The notes beneath the pieces are model-generated. The model did no database searches and was not told where the DNA came from. It saw only the letters and a program-made list of their open reading frames with translations. A stretch of DNA of 64,000 nucleotides from Oryzias latipes (taxonomy: Eukaryota; Chordata; Actinopteri; Beloniformes; Adrianichthyidae). Position 1 is the stretch's first letter, and each line of letters starts with the position of its first letter. The DNA lies in NCBI RefSeq assembly GCF_002234675.1, contig NC_019864.2:13905582-13969581 (forward strand). The letters run 5' to 3'. Position numbers and translations under genes: made by a program. Shown piece by piece: positions 11,738-30,805 of this stretch.

Positions 11738-12783
11738 CGTGTTCTCCCTACCATGACAAAGGTGGATAAAGGTGGAAAGATTTCATGTAATCCATGGACA
11801 CCAGTGAGGTTCACCAATCATTGAAGAAAAAAGGTTCAGAGCACTGTCTAGTGGGTCTAGATCAGTGTTTTTCAACCTTTTCTGAGCCACGGCACACTTT
11901 AACCTTAAAAAAAATCCCGCGGCACACCAGCATCCAAAAATTAAAAAAAAGGAAAAACTTATAGTCTGTATTGATCTGCAGCCCCTCCGCAATCTCACAT
12001 GCATTTTTGAGATAATTGTTGCAGAAAAAGCTGGAAACTGCAGCTGTTTTTTTTCTAAAAGATGCAATAAAAGATAAATTAGAAGATTTAAAAACAGTTT
12101 GATGTGTGTTCGTTGGTTTCAAGACGTTTAACAACAGATATCCGTTTGCGCTGTCACTCTCACAACCCAATGCATCATGGGAGATGTAGTGCATAAAACG
12201 GCCAGAGATCGCGTCTCTGAGCTTCATTGTTTTGTTCACTTTTTCCACGGTCTGACAGCGGATTCTGTGGAAAGCTACACCGCTAAAGACGAGCTTTAGC
12301 TGGTATTTTTTTTTTAGAACTGAGCGACTTTACGAGCTAAATCGGGACAAGGAAGTGAAGATTTTAACCACTTCTGATTGGTCAGACTAATGACATGTGA
12401 TTAAGCCTTCAAGAATGATTTGTGGAGACAGTTAAAGGGACGGAACGTTTCCAAAATACAGCCGAAGGTGCAGCTGAATCGCGGTACTGTATCGTCATTC
12501 TTATCAAAATGTCTTTAATAAAATAAAATAAACGCAAAGAAAAAGTATTTTATGATCTTTTATATTCCTAACTCCTCAGTGTTTTATCAGGGCCTGTTTG
12601 GATGAACAGAGAGCTGAAATCATGGAGATGGAAATTGTTTTTAGATCAGTTAATGAGGGCAATTTCCCACGGCACACTTGACCATCTCCCACGGCACACT
12701 AGTGTGCCGCGGCACACTGGTTGAAAAACACTGGTCTAGATGATCCAACTCCCAATGTTAAAGTGCCTAGGATAGCACAAGGG
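11738..12783 (+). mobile_element. TTAA-type MITE (family B), copy 2, split by a hAT element
   Basis: The left part (11738-11862, lacking the first ~40 bp) and the right part (12742-12783) match the other family B copies. Between them sits a hAT element at 11863-12733 with an exact 8-bp duplication. The right end retains GATAGCACAAGGG. Confidence 0.8.
11863..12733. mobile_element. Non-autonomous hAT element with 8-bp TSD
   Basis: It begins CAGTGTTTTTCAACC and ends GGTTGAAAAACACTG, the characteristic hAT termini, with inner 'gccacggcacac' and 'gtgccgcggcacac' blocks. The 8-bp target duplication GTCTAGAT is exact at 11855-11862 and 12734-12741. No transposase is readable in 871 bp. A second copy in the opposite orientation is at 53848-54698. 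Confidence 0.9.
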
Positions 12784-12969
12784 TTATGTGCCGGACTGAG
12801 TCTTTTGGTTGGCACAAAAATGAACCAGTAAATATGAGTACACTCCACACAGAACCATCTGCAGGTTTCTACTTTATGAATGCATGGTCAGTTGGTTGTA
12901 AAGTTCAGGACCTTATCTTCCTCCGTATAAAGATTTCTGAGATTTTGAAACATTGTTTACCATATACAT

Positions 12970-13095
12970 TCATCCATCTTCAGAACCCTGCGAAATCCCT
13001 TTTGGGGTCACAGGGCTGCTAGAGCCCAACCCAGCTACTGTTAGGCAAAAGGCGGGGTTCACCCTGAACACATCACCAGTCATTTGCAGGCCCAT
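12970..13095 (-). repeat. Decayed LINE/SINE 3'-end fragment
   Basis: 'tcatccatcttcagaaccctgcgaaatccc' followed by 'gggttcaccctgaacacatcaccagtcatttgcagg' is the reverse-oriented 3' end common to many fish LINEs and SINEs. It is too short and diverged to classify. Confidence 0.5.
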
Positions 13096-13168
13096 TGACA
13101 TATACATTTAGAATTTTTTTAAACGGTTAACAAGTGATTCGAGTGAACGCTAATGTGAAGAGTTTTAA

Positions 13169-13374
13169 CCCTTGTGCTATCTTAGATGACCCCACCCTTA
13201 CATTGACGTGTTCTCCCTACCATGACAAAGGTGGATAAAGGTGAAGAGGATTTCATGTAATCCATAGATACCAGTGAAGATCACAAATCATTGAAGAAAA
13301 AAGGTTCAGCGCACTGTCTAGTGGGTCTGGATGACCCAACTCCCAATGGTAAAGTGCCTAGGATAGCACAAGGG
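13169..13374 (+). mobile_element. TTAA-type MITE (family B), copy 3
   Basis: Starts after TTAA at 13165-13168 with CCCTTGTGCTATCTTAG and ends CTAGGATAGCACAAGGG. The right-hand TTAA has mutated to TTAC. About 206 bp, same orientation as copies 1 and 2. Confidence 0.8.
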
Positions 13375-13378
13375 TTAC

Positions 13379-14871
13379 AGAGACAGGTTTTTTAAAGAGG
13401 TAAAAGTGATCACATTTTTCCAATTTACCACTCTGGAAGACTCAACTCGAAAGCCTCTTTCATTAATCCCTCTCTGGTAAATTCCAGCTTCTTTCAAACT
13501 TGACATTCAAAGGCTTTATCTTCCAAGTGTGAAGTCTTTCAGCCGGAATGCAGATAACCCTGATGACAACGCTGTGACATAATCTCGGGTCGTACTTAAT
13601 AAAAGTCCTCAAGATCAGCAGGAAGCGTTGTGCAGCTGTCTTTAGGAGAGATATTTACGTTCAGCATGGCATCACGGAGAAGCTGATGTTTATCTATAAA
13701 GCTGTTGGGGTGAAAACATTCATTAAAAATAGATCTGAATGAATATAAAAAACACAATTGGAACACTACAGTTAAAAATCGTGTAAACAGGACTTCATGG
13801 TAGGTGTGGTATGACAGACGCAGATACTGTAAATCCAACTGTAGTATTCACAGATACTGTAGCTCATAAATGCACAAACTGCAGACTCAGAGTTAGAGGG
13901 CCATTTGGTTGAGGAAGCTGATATCCAGAGGCTGCTCTGTGCAGAATCGCACATCAAAGTTAATCTTGCACCGTCTGCTCCGGCACTGCAGAGCACTAAT
14001 CTGCTGTCAGTGTGATGAGGCTCCTGGACCAGTTCCTCCTACCAACACAGAGCCACTAATCCACAGGACCTTTCACATTTTTCCTCTTTTCCAGACAGAA
14101 GCAGTCACAGGATTGACCTTGAACTGTTCAGTGATAGTTGAGCATCAGTAGAGCTTTTTATGTACATAACTTCATTACCTATAATTAGTGTTTTACTTTG
14201 ACTTTAAAATATTTCAAAAAGGCAAATGACTTTTTTTCTGTAACTTATCAACTTTAAAATATATGTATTCTTACCTTGTTCGGCGAGACAGGTTGGTTCC
14301 TGCTAAATCAAAGAAAATGTCACCGCTCTCTCGGCGGCATGCCGATTAACCTAAGATGAATACATAATGACTTCATTAGCATAATCGTTTGAGTGTCTGA
14401 TGATTTTATTTCGTTATCATGTTCTAGTATAATCCGAAGCTTCGGCACCTTTTCCAGCCCCCGGTCCCTCTTTCATGTTCCTCTGCCCGGCCTTATTCAT
14501 ACAACAAAGCAGTGTAATTGCATTATCAGGGTAATATTACGATGTTGTGGGAATGTATTTTTAGCTTCCGCTTCCCAACTTAATGTAAGGAAGACGGGCA
14601 GAAATCTAAACATGGAATGGCACATTGGATGCTGAGCAACATTTGAATCATTTAATTATTTTTCTACATTTTGAGGGGCGTTTTTAAATTCTCCCTGATT
14701 ATTTTTTTATTCCCTTTGCAGGTCAACATGTTATTAACGGAGTTCACACAGACACTTAACACTGTAAAAATTTCCTAATAATGTATCACTCATTTGGTAA
14801 TTAAAACTGAGTACCCTTGTGAATATCGTTTGGGCATGATGATGACAAGAAACTAAAGTAAAGGTGGCTCC
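13379..14871. other. Gene-free stretch
   Basis: No exon or transposon recognised. The part at about 14290-14560 is less AT-rich and has several TAAT cores, so it is a candidate conserved non-coding block, but this cannot be judged without an alignment. Confidence 0.3.
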
Positions 14872-15695
14872 TTAACCCTTTAACTACCCCACCAAGAAAA
14901 AAGCTATCAAAAAATTATTTGTTTGCATTTCTTATTGCTTTAGGTAAGTAATGACCACAATCTGTTTAGTTTTTTTTAATTGACCTTTTAGTTTCTTAAA
15001 TAATGACCTCTACCAAACGGTTGAGATGTCCTTTAATGGTAAAAGTGCAAAATTTCATACAGATACAACAAATATTTGAAAAAATCATGTAAACCAATTT
15101 ATTTAGACATTATTAACACTCAATATTAAGGGCATTTGTGTCCATTCTTTTTATCATGCCTCAAACATTGAACTTTTTTAAAACAAAGCAAATTTTGACC
15201 TATATTTCCTAGAAGTTGTTTGACACTACAACGATTTTGGATATTGACTCACTTTTGATGGTATTTCATAGAAAGATTCTTGGTTTGGAATGAAACACAG
15301 AAAACGTATTTCTGACATCTTGACCTATTTGGGCCGAGGTTTCATCGTCCCAGCTTGTCAGAATGAAGAAGCGCTGCACCATGTTGTCGTAGTGCACACT
15401 GTTGTTTTGGTCGTGATGGTCTTCGTGTGTGGCCTTTCCACATCTGTGGCAGAGAGCTCAATGATGGTCAGCCAACTTTGATTGCTTGCTTGTTGATCTT
15501 ATTTAAACTGTGTGCAACAGCCAGGCAGAACCTTTTGAGTAACACTGGTTTTTGCTTCAGTAGGTCCCTCTTGTAGACCAGCCATGAATAAGTGACACAC
15601 AAATCGATGATGTATCCAAACAGGGGAGTGTACCGTCACCTAGATTTAGCTGTACAGGTCTTGTACAGGTGCACCAGCATATCAAAGAGATCTCT

Positions 15696-16165
15696 TTAGC
15701 TTTGTAGATTTGTACTATAAGCAATATGCTCAATCATTTCATCAGTGAGAAGCATTTTGAAGTATTGGAAGGGTGTGTGTACATCCTCAGGAGGCTCAAA
15801 TCTTGATTCTGGAACCTTGAATTCCTCAATGTCCTCATGCTTCCATATTCTTCTTATGGTTTTGCTTGGGTTAGAGGGGGATATTGAGTCAGGAGAATAG
15901 CCTGTCTCCTCCAACAAAATTGGAGGAGACAGGCTATTCTTGGTGGGGTAGAATGGCGTGTGTTGGCTTTTTCAGTTCTTCTTATGAGGTGGCAGTGTAG
16001 ATGATCTGCTTGTTGAAAGAGATTCTTCTTCATCCATGGATTCAAAAGAACTGTCACCAATGCCCTTTGCATGAGTGGATTGATAATCAGGATCCTCCGT
16101 TGGGTCATCATCACTGTCATACAGATCTGCATCTGATTCATGTGGACTTTGTCATGGTCTTGCAC
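15696..16165 (-). pseudogene. piggyBac transposase N-terminal fragment
   Basis: The frame at 15696-15917 contains a proline-rich linker then PPEDVHTPFQYFKMLLTDEM and IEHIAYSTNLQ, matching the start of the DDE_Tnp_1_7 fold (..F..ffLtdelie.I...TN.y). An acidic/serine-rich upstream piece lies in another frame at about 15854-16165. The aspartate-bearing catalytic core is absent. A perfect 21-bp hairpin lies at 15894-15940, within the break between the two frames. Confidence 0.7.
15894..15940. repeat. Perfect 21-bp hairpin inside the piggyBac relic
   Basis: The left arm 15894-15914 (AGAATAGCCTGTCTCCTCCA plus A) and its exact complement at 15920-15940 are separated by CAAAA. It lies in the broken transposase reading frame and is not part of the element's terminal repeats. 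Confidence 0.9.
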
Positions 16166-16894
16166 TGTAGAATGTTTTACTGTCTACTAGTTGTAAAACA
16201 AAAGAAAATGATAAAAAACTTTTGTAAATGTTGTTAATATTATTATTGCAGCTTTTTTTGTTTAGTTTTAAATGAATTGGTTGTAGTAATCTTGATTTTT
16301 TATTTATTTACACACCAGCTGATATAAACTCATAAATAAACAAAACTATACAGTATTATGTATTTTAAATTATTATTTATGATGTGTTAATGAATATTTC
16401 TTTAGTAATGGATGATTTAGAAGGTTGTTTTAACTGATTTTATGACAAACAGTCCCTTTATTTAACATTGGCTTGATTTTGTTACTTATACCATAAAGTG
16501 ACAAATCAACCGTTTGGTAGAGCATGTTTTAAAAAAATTATTACAAACAGATATTTGTTTATTTTTGTTTATCTAAGAACATATTTCTGTTGATTAACGC
16601 CTTTACTAATAATTCCAAGTAAGAAAAATATTCCTACCTTTCAAATTTTCATAAAAAGGAAGAAAATGTGTATGATCATTTTCAAGTTGTGACTTGCTTG
16701 TCAGTCAAAGACGTTGGGCAAGCAACCACTGACTGACACAGTGCCATCTGTTGGTTTTCTTTAGCTTTGCATGCTTCTACCAATTGGTTGAGATGGCTAA
16801 ATCAGTTTGAGTTAAGTTAGAAACTTCTCTAATAAAAATATGGTGACTCAAAGTTTGCTCAACCGTTTGGTTGAGCAGGCAGTTAAAGGGTTAA

Positions 16895-19800
16895 AAGAAA
16901 AACAACTGGGAAAAAGGTGTTTTTTCTTTTGATTTTTTTGCATAGGACAGCAGTTGTAACCCAAGTGTCAGCATGTGTAGCTCGAGAGTCTGGATGGGAG
17001 CCGAAGAAAAGAAAAATGTCAAGCAAGGCTGTGCTAGCGCCGCATGATAATAGAAAAAGAAGGAGGAAAAAAGAAGGAGAATGAAGCGTTTCATCTCCAG
17101 CTCATAGTCAGGTCCAGGCAGAGGAAGGGTGAGTCAAAGTCAGGAACGGAAGAGCGCTAGAGAGGAAAGGCTTTTTTATCATCCCTGACTTTTAAGAAGA
17201 TCTCCCAAATGAGAGAGGCCGTGCATGCTAATGTCAACGCCACGGTGATAACTAGCCGCCTGGTTTTTGCAGGGTTAAGGTTAAGCTGGGATTTGAAGAG
17301 CTGGGAGGAATACATGTTTGATATTTGAGTGAGCGCTGAGGTGCCTTTGCTAGAACTATACATGGAGGATTATTTTATATGGTCTATCTGTATCTGCATG
17401 GCTAAAAGAAAGTCGTTTCACCGGGCTTTATTGAGTCAGTGTGGGTTCTAAGACTTCTCAGTGAGGGCTAAGCTAGGAGATCAAAGTTTCATCGACAGTG
17501 CCGCACCACAAAGTCTTCATCTCCTTTTCATTTATATGCACCGTTGCAGACTTGCACACACTGTGTGGGTTTTTTTTTTTTTTTGCTCGAGCTTAAAGCC
17601 AAATTTCAAATCCACCAATCCTCTTTTGCGAATCTGCCGCCATACCGGATGTCAACTTAGTTGTAAAATTTCAAAGGGCGGGCAAAGATAAACGTGTTTT
17701 CATCCACGGAGACTGTGAAGCTCACCTATCTCAAGGTTGTCCTTCCCTTTAGCTATTGTTCACAGCTACTCATACTCCAGCGCTCTGCTGTTCCAGCCTC
17801 CTGCCTTACAGCGGGCGGAGCGGCCCTATGGCTCCATCCTATCGCCACTCTCCCATCTCTCCATTATGTTGTGTAGTTGTGCCAGCGTCTCCTTCTCTCC
17901 CTTATCACCTGCAGTGAAAATCTAGTGAGCTAATCCCTCCGCCTTAGGGATTCCCCACCCTTTTCTTTTCTTTTTTTTTTAAATAATGATTTATATCTGA
18001 GGAACGACATCAGGGCAGCATCCTATCATACTCCTAATCCCATCACTCCTTGTCAATTTCCATGCGGGAACCTCCCAAATGGATGAATAAAGTTGTCTAT
18101 CTATCCTTGCTGTCCAGCCTGTATAGACAGACCTTGTTTTGGGATGTTGAACTCTTGTCCTCGATCTAAGGATGTGGTGCAGAGCATGAGGAAGGATAAT
18201 TTTCATTTAGTGCATTTCAGATTCAGGAAATCTGGTAGCATATCTCCCAGCACTGCAGTGCTTCATGCTGTAGCTGGACCACTGCATTGAAAAATTGTTG
18301 CAGCTTGCCGCCAGACAGATATGCTGGAGTTACATAGACTTTTGATGTGCAGTCTCTTACTGTATTTTCGCAGTAGGAGTAGCAGATAAATAAAGAATGT
18401 GTTGAATATTTTAACATGCTGTTGATACAGAGCAGATATGGTACAGTAGTATAAAAAAAACAGAGGTTTTGCCTCATTGAGCTGCAATCATTCATGCTTG
18501 TTTATTTACAGCAGTTCGGCTTGAATTTCTCCGCTTGGAGTCGATGGTCAGAATGGCTCCCTGCTTTTTCTTCGCCTTTATGTTTCATATTTTTTTCAAA
18601 ATAAATCTTTTATGAGTCCTCTTAGCATGACAAAACCCTCCTCACAACGTCGACTGTGGCTTGCCGTAAATCTCGCCGTGTTCAGAAACAATACAACCGC
18701 AGAGAATTCAGCCCCCTTTTTTTTCACGTCACTCATGTTTGTGTCCCTCTGCGGCATGTACAGGATGTATAATCCATTTCCTTTAAATTCTGAATTCATA
18801 GTTCATACCATGATGGAGTTCTGAGGGAAAATTACTTTTTTTTTTGCTACATCTATTATTTAACTGTCAGCAAGGATGAATACTGTGCTCTCTCAGCCTT
18901 GTGGAGAAGGTACAGGGAATTGGATTGTTGTGCAACAATGCTCCATTTGCTCTTTGTCATGACTTGTAAAAAAAAACGAAAAACGAGACATTTTCTTAGC
19001 TGGACAGAAAACTGTCATTGTTAAGTTTGTACAAGAAAATTGTTAAGTCCAATTTGACATGCTTTGATCTTCTGCAGTGCCTACATCTAGTCATCCGAAA
19101 GTACTTCCCACTACTTTCATTATCCCTCAGTTCCCGCTGAGTTTTTAAAGCTGCCGTCTGTTGCTTTTAACTTCATGTGCAGCCGGCTACAGCATCCAAG
19201 TTTCCGAGTATTTGACAAGTCTCGTGTTTTGATGGAGGGTGGGGGCTTGTCTTTACTGCAGAAGCCACTGAGCTCTGAAAGGGAGCTGGAAAATTACCTC
19301 AGGAAGCATGATAGGGAGGCGTGTGCAGTGGGCTGGCCGGTGAAGGTCAAGAGGAAAACCAGGCATTCATAGAATTATCAAGGACAGGTTGGGGATGCTC
19401 AATATGGAGGAGAATTTATTGCTCAATTCTTTCAAAAAATAGAAAAAATATGCTTAGGTAATCAGATTATTCATGATTCCTTTGTTTCTAAAGGAAAATT
19501 GTTTTGAAAAATAGAGTTCTGTGACTCAACAAATTATAAAACCACACCTATATACAAAAAAAGAGTTAGATAAACACATATTGGGAGCTGAAAGTGAATC
19601 AAAGTGATGTAAGATAGTGAGATAAAAATAAATTTGAGATTCAGAGTAGCAAATTTGCCGGGTTCTCTGTAATTACTGCCATGAAGCAACACACACAGAT
19701 CATGCATAAGATAGGACAGGATCCTCAATTCATCTTCATTCTAATCAGCTGATTAATCAAAATAGTTCATGTTTTAATTAAACTAGCTCCATTCCACTGA

Positions 19801-20040
19801 TTCTCCTCAAAAAAAATCAAAGTGGTGTGGACTAACGTGATGGATGAAAGTGGGGTTTTGTGTTTCAAGCATAATGAAGGGGCCCTTACGTTTGGCGAGC
19901 TGCTTTAGCAAAGGCATGCTAGAAAATAATCAACATTACCATTTTGGACCATTTTTATTGTAAATAGGTATCATTATAGTAATAAATTTAGCCCCTTAGA
20001 TCATATTTGGTGCCCTTTAAAGTTCCACCCCAATTGTTTT
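16895..20040. other. Gene-free stretch
   Basis: No gene or RNA gene recognised. Poly-T runs lie at about 17572-17584 and 17969-17980. The short ORFs present look like chance. Presumed intronic to the Kv4 channel gene. Confidence 0.4.
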
Positions 20041-20044
20041 TTGA

Positions 20045-20424
20045 GCTAATGTAAATTCTTTCCCCGCATTCTTTAAATTATGATTAAAATGATTAAAAAC
20101 GTTTGTCATTTTCTAGGATGTTGTCGTTCGTTAGAAATTCACCTGAGTTGTGGGCGGTACCGTTGGTACAGAGCAACCCCGCCTCCCCTTTGTTGAGCAG
20201 AGCAGGGAGCTTGTGGCCCACCCAGGGTGTTGTCAATGCAATTAATAAACTCTTTTTCAAACTACATTTTTCATCTACTCCTGATTCACTACAATTTAAA
20301 TAAAGAAATACTCAAAAATGCAGTTTTAATCTTAATTTTCTTTATGTGTCCATCCCAGTAAAGAAATGTCAGAAGAGCATGTTAAAAACACCAAAAAACA
20401 CAATTTTCATCTGAGTGGCTCTTT
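20045..20424 (+). repeat. Repeat family A, copy 3
   Basis: Shares with the other copies the 'ttaaattatgatt' segment, 'cgttcgttagaaattcacctgagttgtgggcgg', 'aataaactctttttcaaac' and 'gttaaaaacacc..acacaattttcatctgagtggctcttt'. The small ORF region is deleted. A family B MITE abuts its right end. Confidence 0.65.
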
Positions 20425-20426
20425 AA

Positions 20427-20622
20427 CCCCTGTGCTATCCTACCATTGGGAGTTGGATCATCTAGACCCACTAGACAGTGCTCTGAACCTTTTTTCTTCA
20501 ATGATTTGTGATCTTCACTGGTGTCCATGGATTACATGAAATCTTTCCACCTTTTTCCACCTTTGTCATGATAGGAATAACACGTCAAAGTAAGGGTGGG
20601 GTCATCTAAGATAGCACAAGGG
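20427..20622 (-). mobile_element. TTAA-type MITE (family B), copy 4 (inverted)
   Basis: Bounded by TTAA at 20423-20426 and 20623-20626, with ends CCCCTGTGCTATCCTA and GATAGCACAAGGG. The internal sequence runs opposite to copies 1-3. 196 bp, no ORF. Confidence 0.8.
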
Positions 20623-20881
20623 TTAAGCACATCTATGCACCTGCAACACACTGTTTCTGCCACAGATATGTTATGTTCTTTTAAGCAAGTGGACATGCGA
20701 AGCAACAACACACACACAAATGCAAAAAAGAAGAAACTTTTTGAATGTTCTTAATTCTAAGTGTTTCAGGTGATTGGGGTAATGTAAGGAGAGATGGGCA
20801 GAGAGTGAAGGAAGCAGATGGTTACAATTTAAGACCCAGACATAGGTCTGCTACCATGTATGAGGAGCTCACTAAATCAGT

Positions 20882-21398
20882 TAAAGTCTCACTCAGATAA
20901 AAATTGTGTTTTTAGTGTTTTTCATATGTCATATGTCTGTGGGGCAATTTTTGATGATGGAGAAAATATATTAGGAGCATTTTGATTAAAATAGCATTTC
21001 TGAGAACTTTTTTATTTACATAGTTGTAAATCAGGAGCAGATGAAAAAATTCCTTCGGAAAAAGCTTGTAGGTGTGATGTAGAAACCGCAGTTGGCGAAC
21101 CACGTGTTCCCTGCTCTGCTCCATTCTGATGCATCCACTTGTAGATCCACAAACGTCTTTGTTTTCCTCAGAGATCTCTCAGCAGCGAGGAGGGGAAGTG
21201 GGGCGGGGTTGCTTCACGCCAGCAGTCCTGGCCTCAAGTCAGAGGTGAATTTCTAATGAACTCCTGCCAATCTACAGAAACTATGCCCTAGAAAACAGCA
21301 CAGGGTTTTTGGGGGTTAAAAATTGCATAATCATAATGAAAAGACCAGTGGGAACGTTTTTATGGTAGATCAAAAGATGACCGGAGAGGGACTTTAAG
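20882..21398 (-). repeat. Repeat family A, copy 4 (inverted)
   Basis: Starts 'aaagtctcactcagataaaaattgtg' and ends 'accggagagggacttt', with 'gaatttctaatgaactcctgccaatctacag' in the reverse orientation. Same terminal inverted repeat type as copies 2, 5 and 6. Confidence 0.65.
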
Positions 21399-28992
<7,594 letters not shown>

Positions 28993-30217
28993 ACGTCTTG
29001 CCTATCTTGATCTGATCAGCTGACTGGTCTCAAAAAAAAAAAACACCAGATGCTAAGGAGAGGGACCACCAAGCATCAACCTGCCATAATCAAGAGGGAT
29101 TATAAGATTAACAGAGGTTGGAGTTTTCTTTGAAGTAGTGAGCTCATCTGATGTCAAACTCTGCATGGTATTTAAAAAAAATAAAAAAATACAAGATGGG
29201 GACAGCTGCTTTGGAGGTAGAAGTGAATCAGCAGATCATGCGTCATTAAGCACAGAAGAACAAGGAAGAGTAGAATGCGTTGTTCTTGCCGAAATATACT
29301 GAGAAAAAAAACTTTATTTTTGAAAATGTAATGTCAATGTACTTGTTGTCTGACTGAAAGGTGGAAATGCAGAGGTCGTCGACCTCTAATGACAAAGCAC
29401 ATGTATTCCTCACCTGAAGTCCATCTTTGTCAGTATGAAATCTGTCTGCCTCACTCACTTACCGCTCATTCACAGAGATTGTTTTGAAAACCCCTGAATT
29501 CTTCTCATGCACTCATTCTCCTTTGCCTATTGTAAATACAAAAAATCTACTGGGACGGGAAACTATTGTGAATATTCATCAGCTGACTAATTATCTGGTT
29601 ATTGTCATCGCTTGGTGAGTAAGATCTACCGCACATCCTGATATGTTTGTGAAGTGAGAGTCGAACAAACCCTACATATTTGACATTTTGGACCTTTGTG
29701 AAAGCTGCAACTGTTAGCCAACAATTGATATTAAGACTATACAGGGTATTTATTTAGTTAGGGCACAAGGTAGAAACAGAAGTGAATGTTCTTGGCAAAA
29801 CAAATACCCTAATATGGACACATACTGTAGTATTTACCTGGAAAACCTTATGAAAGAGTGTTGATCATTGATTCTATTTACTTCCTCATAAATGAGTGTT
29901 CATAGACAAAGACTTGGTACATTTAGTTGTGTTAAAGAAAAAAGCCATTTTGTATATTTTTCATATTGTAAATATTTCTGTTAGAACTTTACCAATGCAT
30001 TTGAAGTCAGCTCTTATTTCTAGCTTTAGCTCAACGGTCGTTGGCAAACTATTTCTGTCTGTTATCTGGTTGAATTAAGGATTTGCATGCTGTCATTGCA
30101 GAATTCTGTTTCATTAAAATATGTCTCTTTTTCTTGGTGAAGGTTTGTCGGTTGAAAAAATATGGAGGGAAACCCCAAGAGGTGTTCTGATGTACATCCT
30201 GCAAGGCTTTCAATAAA
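28993..30217 (+). other. Probable kcnd2-like 3' untranslated region
   Basis: Sequence after the channel stop codon, with no other gene and AT-rich character. An AATAAA at 30212-30217 in 'ttcaataaaagtg' is a plausible poly(A) signal; others are possible. The adjacent GPCR gene ends about 590 bp further on the opposite strand. Confidence 0.4.
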
Positions 30218-30805
30218 AGTGCTCCTCTTGTCTGGACTGCGTATGTGAGGGGTACGAAAAGGGACAAATGATCACACATTGTGCATTTGGTGCAGTGATA
30301 GAATAAAAAGTGTAGCTCTACTGAAGCAACCATTAAATTGCCCATGTCTTCTTTTCTTTTATGTAATATACAGTTGAAGGGATTTTCTTTTTTCCTGATA
30401 TCTCAAGTAGCATCACTTATAGGAGGATTGGATAATGAGGAGGTGCTGCCACGGAACATGCGAGGACCTGACTGACCCAGGGGTGGGAGCTGACAGCAGG
30501 GTCTCTGGAGGCAGACGCACTGGCCCCAGCAAATGTTTGACACAGAGCTTCACAGCATCTCCCTGCTGAGATGATTGCACTGGTCCGGGCAGCTCCTCAC
30601 AGCAAGCGCCTCCTCCGCTCTGCACTGCTCAGCAAATTATGAAAAGTCAGCCTGCGTAGAATCTAACATAGCACAGTGGTGTGTAAAATAATAGGTCTCT
30701 TACGTCCAAATAAGGACTCACATTTTAACAAGTAGGGAGCTGATTAGTTGCAATTGGGTTTTACTCAGTAAACATTATAAAAAAAAACTGCCTGATTGAA
30801 CTGGC

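Larger units (their letters stand above)
14876..16890 (-). mobile_element. piggyBac element with gutted transposase
   Basis: Exact TTAA target duplications lie at 14872-14875 and 16891-16894, with inverted termini CCCTTTAACTACC and GGCAGTTAAAGGG. Subterminal 'aaccaattggttgagatg' and 'caaccgtttggttgagcag' motifs repeat in inverted orientation. The minus strand carries the N-terminal part of a piggyBac transposase (about 15700-16165, with FQYFKMLLTDEMIEHIAYST) and a cysteine/histidine C-terminal piece (about 15380-15480). Most of the catalytic core between them is missing. This 2.0-kb copy is an internal-deletion derivative. Confidence 0.85.

Noticed and set aside
11862..12248. A 128-residue minus-strand ORF inside the hAT at 11863-12733
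   Set aside because: The second hAT copy does not keep it as a clean reading frame, and it shows no known domain, so it is likely chance.
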